In this document: positions 59,300 to 64,000 of the stretch, one piece after another
Layout of the letters: the number at the start of each line of letters is the position of its first letter
How positions within the stretch are numbered: position 1 is the stretch's first letter
Assembly: GCA_947034895.1 (NCBI GenBank)
Contig: OX344762.1
Span: forward strand, 10,235,501 to 10,299,500
Reading direction: 5' to 3'
From: Rhytidiadelphus loreus
Lineage: Eukaryota > Streptophyta > Bryopsida > Hypnales > Hylocomiaceae
Length of the DNA: 64,000 nt
Translations under genes and position numbers: made by a program
Notes under the pieces: model-generated
Database searches by the model: none
What the model was told of the DNA's origin: nothing
Seen by the model: the letters and a program-made list of their open reading frames with translations, nothing else

Positions 59300-61300
59300 A
59301 TATGATATGAAATAAATCAAATAAGAAAGATCATATATATCTCTCCATCTATTTTTTTGTATTTTAGAAATCATTTGATAAATTATATACTTATAGAATG
59401 ACTATTTGAGATTTGTTTAAATCCGTAGGGGAAATTTTCATTTAAATCTCTTCCCCATTAATTTAGAAGTGAATATGGTAAATAATTCATAAGTACAAAG
59501 ATGTTTGGAGAATCAAGAAAATTAAATGGAGAAGGTATTGCAAATATTTTCATGCATTATTTTGTATTTTGAAATACACTTCATAAATTATAGACCCCTT
59601 TAGTAGGATAATTCGTTGAAATTTGCATAAATTAAATCAAAAGGGGAAGTTTTCATTTAAATTCCTTCTCCACTAATTTTTTAAGTTAGAAATGAAGGTG
59701 GTAAATAATTCATAAGTACATAGATGTTTGGAGAATCAAGAAAATTAAATGGGGAAGGTATTGCAAATATTTTCATGCATTATTTTGTATTTTGAAATAC
59801 ACTTTATAAATTATAGACCCCTTTAGTAGGATAATTTGTTGAAATTTGCATAAATTAAATCAAAAGGGGATGTTTTCATTTAAATTCCTTCCCAACTAAT
59901 TTTTTAAATTAAAGATGAAGGTGGTAAATAATTCATGAGTACAAAGAAGCTTGGAGAATGGAGAAAATTAAATGGGGACGGTATTGCAAATATCTCCATT
60001 CATTATTTTGTATCTTGAAAAACAATTTATAAATAATACACCCATAGGATAAGTCTTTGAGATTTGCATTAATCAAAAGGGGAAGTTTTAATTCAAATCT
60101 CTTCCTTCTAATTTTTAAGTTAGAGATAAATGTGGTAAATAATTTATAAGTAGTTGAGTACAAGGATGCTTGGAGAATGGAGAAAATTAAATGGGGAAGG
60201 TATTGCAAATATCTCCATTCATTATTTTGTATCTTGAAAAACAATTTATAAATAATACACCCATAGGATAAGTCTTTGAGATTTGCATTAATCAAAAGGG
60301 GAAGTTTTAATTCAAATCTCTTCCTTCTAATTTTTAAGTTAGAGATAAATGTGGTAAATAATTTATAAGTAGTTGAGTACAAGGATGCTTGGAGAATGGA
60401 GAAAATTAAATGAGGAAGGTATTGCAAATATCTCCATTCATTATTTTGTATCTTGAAAAACAATTTATAAATAATACACCCATAGGATAAGTCTTTGAGA
60501 TTTGCATTAATCAAAAGGGGAAGTTTTAATTCAAATCTCTTCCTTCTAATTTTTAAGTTAGAGATAAATGTGGTAAATAATTCATAAGTAGTTGAGTACA
60601 AGGTTGCTTGGAGAATCAAGAAAATTAAATGGGGAAGGTATTGCAAATATCTCCATTCATTATTTTGTATCTTGAAAAACAATTTATAAATAATACACCC
60701 ATAGGATAAGTCTTTGAGATTTGCATTAATCAAAAGGGGAAGTTTTAATTCAAATCTCTTCCTTCTAATTTTTAAGTTAGAAATAAATGTGGTAAATAAT
60801 TTATAAGTAGTTGAGTACAAGGATGCTTGGAGAATTGAGAAAATTAAATGGGGAAGGTATTGCAAATATCTCCATTCATTATTTTGTATTTTGAAATACA
60901 TTTGATAAATAATACTCCCATAGGATGATTATTTGAGATTGCATATATTAAATCAAATGGAATAATTCTTATTTAAATCTCTTTCTTCTAATTTTTAAGC
61001 TTGAAATTAAAGTGGTAAATAATACATGAGTATGATGAATTGATGATACTTGGAAGATAGTGAAATTCAAAATGGAAAGCTCTTTCTAAAATCTACATTT
61101 TATTATTTTGTATTTTAAAGTCTACTTCATAAATAATACCCTGGTAGGATGACTTTTAGAGATTTGCGTAATTCAAGAGGAGAAGCTCTAATTTAAATCT
61201 CTTTCCTCTATTTTTGAATTTTAGATGAAGGTGGTAAATTATACATAAGTATGATGATGCATAGAGAATAGAGAAAATCAAATAGGAATGTTTTTATACA
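59300..61300. repeat. 219-223 bp tandem array
   Basis: Units marked by ggagaat(c/g) begin at 59507, 59730, 59953, 60172, 60391, 60610 and 60829, with more diverged units to 61300. The central units are exactly 219 bp apart and nearly identical. Since 219 is 3 x 73, the minus strand shows a 322-aa open frame of 73-aa repeats (60901-59933), which I regard as an artefact of the repeat. Confidence 0.92.
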
Positions 61301-62686
61301 AATCTTCAGAGGGTGTTCAAATTTAAAATCCACTTGTTAAATAATACACTGATAGGATGTTAATCTCTAAATTCTCATTGTCTTCACAAGGGGCAAATGG
61401 ATTTTGGCCAAGTTCCTATATGGTCAAATTTTTATGAAAAGATAGGAAAAAAAAATTAGCTTTCTAGGAATGTAATTTTAATTTTAATTGGTGCCTAGGA
61501 GCAAGAGTTATACAACAATTAGCTTTGATCTAAATTAAATCATTTGGATGAGCAAAAACAAATCTTGAAAAATTTGAATTAAAAATTAATTTTTTTTCTC
61601 ATATATTTTATTTTATTTTCATATGGAAAGCTTTTATTCATTTCATTTGGATTTATGATATGAAGAGGTTGCCAAGAAGTTGTAGAGCATCTTGTTTTGC
61701 AAGCAATTATAATATTGATTTGTAAAATATAGGTATAGGATTTGTTTTTGAGTTCAATTTTCAGAAAAATTCAAAACAAATAGGTCCACCAAATCAACAT
61801 TGATTGTTAGAACAATCTCACTATTGGAATTCGTGAGTTTTAATTCCATCTTAGAGCTATTAATGATTTAGTTTTTCCCTCTATGATACCTTCTTCTACT
61901 AAATAAATTTTTAAATAATGAAAATTACATTATATTTTAAACTTTTATTTTTTCTATATTTTCAACTCAATTTTGAATGATGAAAAAAAACTAAATTCAA
62001 GATCTACAATTCAAACTATTTAAGTTAAGAAGATTTGAAGTCTTAAACTAGTTTGCCATTGTGCCAAAAAAACACAATTTCTTCACTTTGAATGCATTTA
62101 TCTTGCAATCTATGTGGTCAAAATGTCTGAAATTTTTTCCATGCATTCTCAAACTATTCTATTGCAAGATCCTATGGTAACATATGGAAAAAAAATACCA
62201 TTCTAAATTTTTTTTCTCTTTGCAATTTGCACAAAAATGGCAGTTTTGAGTGTTTTTTGACAATTGCAACAAGGAGGTCGCCCCCCTGGACCAGCAGTCG
62301 CCCCCTTGGACCAGAGGTCGCCCTAATTTTAGAACCCGTACTCGCCCCATTTGTACTTGTACGCGCCCCCATCCGCGGTCGCCCAAGGCTGAAGTACATG
62401 TGCCCCTACCCGTAGTCGCCCAAGTTGGCTTTCCACGTCATTTTGTAAACCTTGCTACGTAGGCAAAATCTATTTACCGTGGGGTAAATTTTTTTACCCC
62501 TCCGCGACGCGATGTCAAGTAAACTCGACACTTGGTGACACGCGACACGCGACGTCAGACGTCATACACGACGCCTAAACCCAAAAATATGTCAGACAAG
62601 ACAACCCTGGTCCTTGGATGCTCCGCTCTGATTGGGAGTACTTGTGTTCCGAATGAATACTTGTGTCATTGCTTTTGATTGAAGAG

Positions 62687-63136
62687 ATGTTGCCGAAAGA
62701 AGGCTCACCACATAGTAACAAGAGAAAAAAAGAAAGTAGCAAGGGTAGAAACAACAAGGGCAGTGTGGATTGGGGAGGTGTGGGTTTCACCGTAGTGGGT
62801 GTTGGATTGTCCTTGTTTGGTGTCGGGTTGTCCTGTCTCGGTGTTGATGTTTATATGGGACTAAGGAAATTAGGTCAAGACATCTGTAAATTCTCGGACA
62901 AGTTTTCCGAAATCGGAAGCAAGCGACTGCAAGAATTAGTAGAGGAAGCATCAAGACGAAAGGTAACCACCTAAACTTTTCTTATTAATCTTTATTGTTT
63001 ATTTATTTTTGTATAAACTATGGTGGATGATAACCAAGGTTGTCCCCGTCACGTCATGTCTGGACGTCCGGATTCATCCCGGTGTCCGTCGAGATTAAAA
63101 AATTAAAAATAAATAAATAAGTATATATATTTTTTA

Positions 63137-63168
<32 letters not shown>

Positions 63169-63789
63169 ATTTCCCTAGACGGTCCGTCCGTTGACCTAGA
63201 CGGGTGGTCCATCGACTTGGACAGTCGGACCGTCAACTGGATGGTCAGATTATCGACTTTTATAATGGACAGCCTAGTTGTCTAAGTCGACAGACAAGCC
63301 TTCCACAAAATTTTTTTTTTTTTTTTTGACGACATGTCCGTCAATTGGTTTTCAGGGTGACGAACTAGCCGTCAAAAAAAAATTTTTTTTTTTTTAGGTT
63401 GACGACAATACCGGCGCGTCAAGATGCATCAAGACGGACGCGTCATGACATCTAGACGTGAAAAGCCCACGTCATGTCTAGATAGACAACCTTGATGATA
63501 ACTAGCTTGTTCAATTTTTTTATTACAAGAGGATTTGTAGATGTCGAGCAGTGGTGGTAGGCGAGATTTGCTTTGGATGGGGTTTTGTACAGTAGGAATG
63601 GGGCTCTCAATTCTGGGTGCAGGATTTTTCTTTGTAGCAAGAGAACTAGCAGAAAGCTTGCAACTACTATCCAGTAGATTCAGGGACATTGCGTCTGCCG
63701 ATCTACTAGAGTTGTCGACGAGCGTGAACTATCAAGTGGTATCGATACGATTGCCATTCAACCGTAGGTTGAAAATTGATCTGTGTTAG
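62687..63789 (+). CDS. Small membrane protein of unknown function, two exons with similar halves
   Basis: Exon 1 (62687-62962) ends at a GTAACC donor. Exon 2 (63541-63789) follows a TTGTAG acceptor, both in phase 0, giving 174 aa. After a basic, hydrophilic start (PHSNKRKKESSKGRNNKG), each exon has a Gly-rich hydrophobic segment followed by an amphipathic helix. In exon 1 these are GVGFTVVGVGLSLFGVGL and KLGQDICKFSDKFSEIGSK; in exon 2, GFCTVGMGLSILGAGFFF and ELAESLQLLSSRFRDIAS. The two halves look like a duplicated unit. I do not recognise the family. The start lies 78 bp beyond the hAT-like element, so its promoter may be partly element-derived. The intron holds a 460-bp hAT MITE. Confidence 0.5.
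63035..63494. mobile_element. 460-bp hAT-type MITE inside the membrane-protein gene's intron
   Basis: The termini CAAGGTTGTC and GACAACCTTG are perfect 10-bp inverted repeats, and the 8-bp duplication atgataac flanks it exactly (63027-63034 and 63495-63502). Its terminus differs by one base from that of the 5.8-kb element (CAGGGTTGTC). Internal gacg/cgtc and gtccg motifs are dense, with poly-T/A runs near 63310 and 63380. No coding sequence is present. Confidence 0.9.
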
Positions 63790-64000
63790 ACCGAGGAGAT
63801 TCATACAGTTGTCCATCTCGAAGGTTTGCTCGCTTTGACTTTGTTGAATTCAATTGTTAGAACTATTGAACTGATTGTTTGAGCAAATCATCGGTTACCA
63901 GTATCACTTGTGGGCATGAATTTGAATGGCCGTCTTGGATGTAACAGGTTTGCACATGATTGCTTCAACAGACAAATGGAGCAGCATCTCGGCCTCCCGT
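63790..64000. other. Right edge, no feature recognised
   Basis: This is the likely 3' region of the membrane-protein gene; nothing else is visible. Confidence 0.5.

Larger units (their letters stand above)
56777..62609. mobile_element. 5.8-kb hAT-like element without transposase
   Basis: The ends are inverted: the left begins CAGGGTTGTTC and the right, read inward, begins CAGGGTTGTC. A perfect 8-bp duplication, gtccttgg, flanks it (56769-56776 and 62610-62617); 8 bp is the hAT hallmark. Subterminal zones are rich in tcgcc/ggcga motifs (about 56950-57000 and 62275-62420). Next come long, diverged inverted arms (about 57050-57660 against 62190-61600), a 163-bp duplication and a 219-bp tandem array. 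No transposase is encoded, so it must have been moved by a related element. Confidence 0.88.

Noticed and set aside
59933..60901. 322-aa open frame of 73-aa repeats on the minus strand
   Set aside because: It coincides with the 219-bp tandem array (219 = 3 x 73) in AT-rich transposon DNA; no start context or domain.

Overview
The window looks like nuclear DNA of a streptophyte plant, probably a charophyte alga or a non-seed land plant with a large, repeat-rich genome. Four things point that way: an N-terminal section of a sigma-70-type (plastid) RNA polymerase sigma factor gene, a glucan-phosphatase-like gene with a possible transit peptide, GT-AG introns throughout, and plant-type SUVR SET and OSB-like sequences. 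Gene density is low, and about two thirds of the window is AT-rich intergenic or transposon DNA. All family names come from reading motifs; no database search was possible.

Left part (1-21.9 kb). Three host genes lie in AT-rich DNA: the sigma factor (minus strand, exons at 2164-2016, 1514-1150 and 283-6, running off the left edge), an intronless glucan-phosphatase-like gene (7386-8423), and BCD1, a zf-HIT box C/D snoRNP assembly factor (five exons, 12303-14590) with a telo-box just upstream. Between them are small inverted-repeat elements, a tRNA-derived SINE-like piece (about 21 kb), a 355-bp foldback element (21236-21590) and simple repeats.

Central part (22.2-56.3 kb). This is one stack of nested transposons. 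A 34-kb CACTA element (22239-56295; TIRs beginning CACTA; 3-bp target duplication) sits inside a 74-bp tandem repeat array whose two halves flank it. Near its left end is a decayed TNP2-type transposase. Inside lie a RING plus SUVR-type SET (histone H3K9 methyltransferase-like) gene with lesions in its N-terminal half, and a second, unrelated DDE transposase gene on the minus strand. That DDE gene is itself split in a coding exon by a 12.6-kb Mutator-like element (39218-51816; about 60-bp TIRs; 9-bp target duplication). The Mutator-like element encodes its own two-exon transposase (1184 aa) and, divergently, an 11-exon gene for a 1124-aa protein joining a ParB-like domain to a beta-order amino-type DNA methyltransferase domain. 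The first intron of that gene contains a 96-bp minisatellite. An OSB-like exon (organellar ssDNA-binding PDF motif) lies near the right end of the CACTA element.

Right part (56.3-64 kb). A 5.8-kb hAT-like element without a transposase (56777-62609; perfect 8-bp target duplication) carries a 219-bp tandem array. It ends just upstream of a small two-exon membrane-protein gene whose intron holds a 460-bp hAT MITE with nearly the same terminus.

The most notable point is that the transposon stack carries two chromatin-modifier-like genes, a SET histone methyltransferase homologue and a ParB-DNA methyltransferase fusion. The second lies between well-defined transposon ends and has an open reading frame across all 11 exons.
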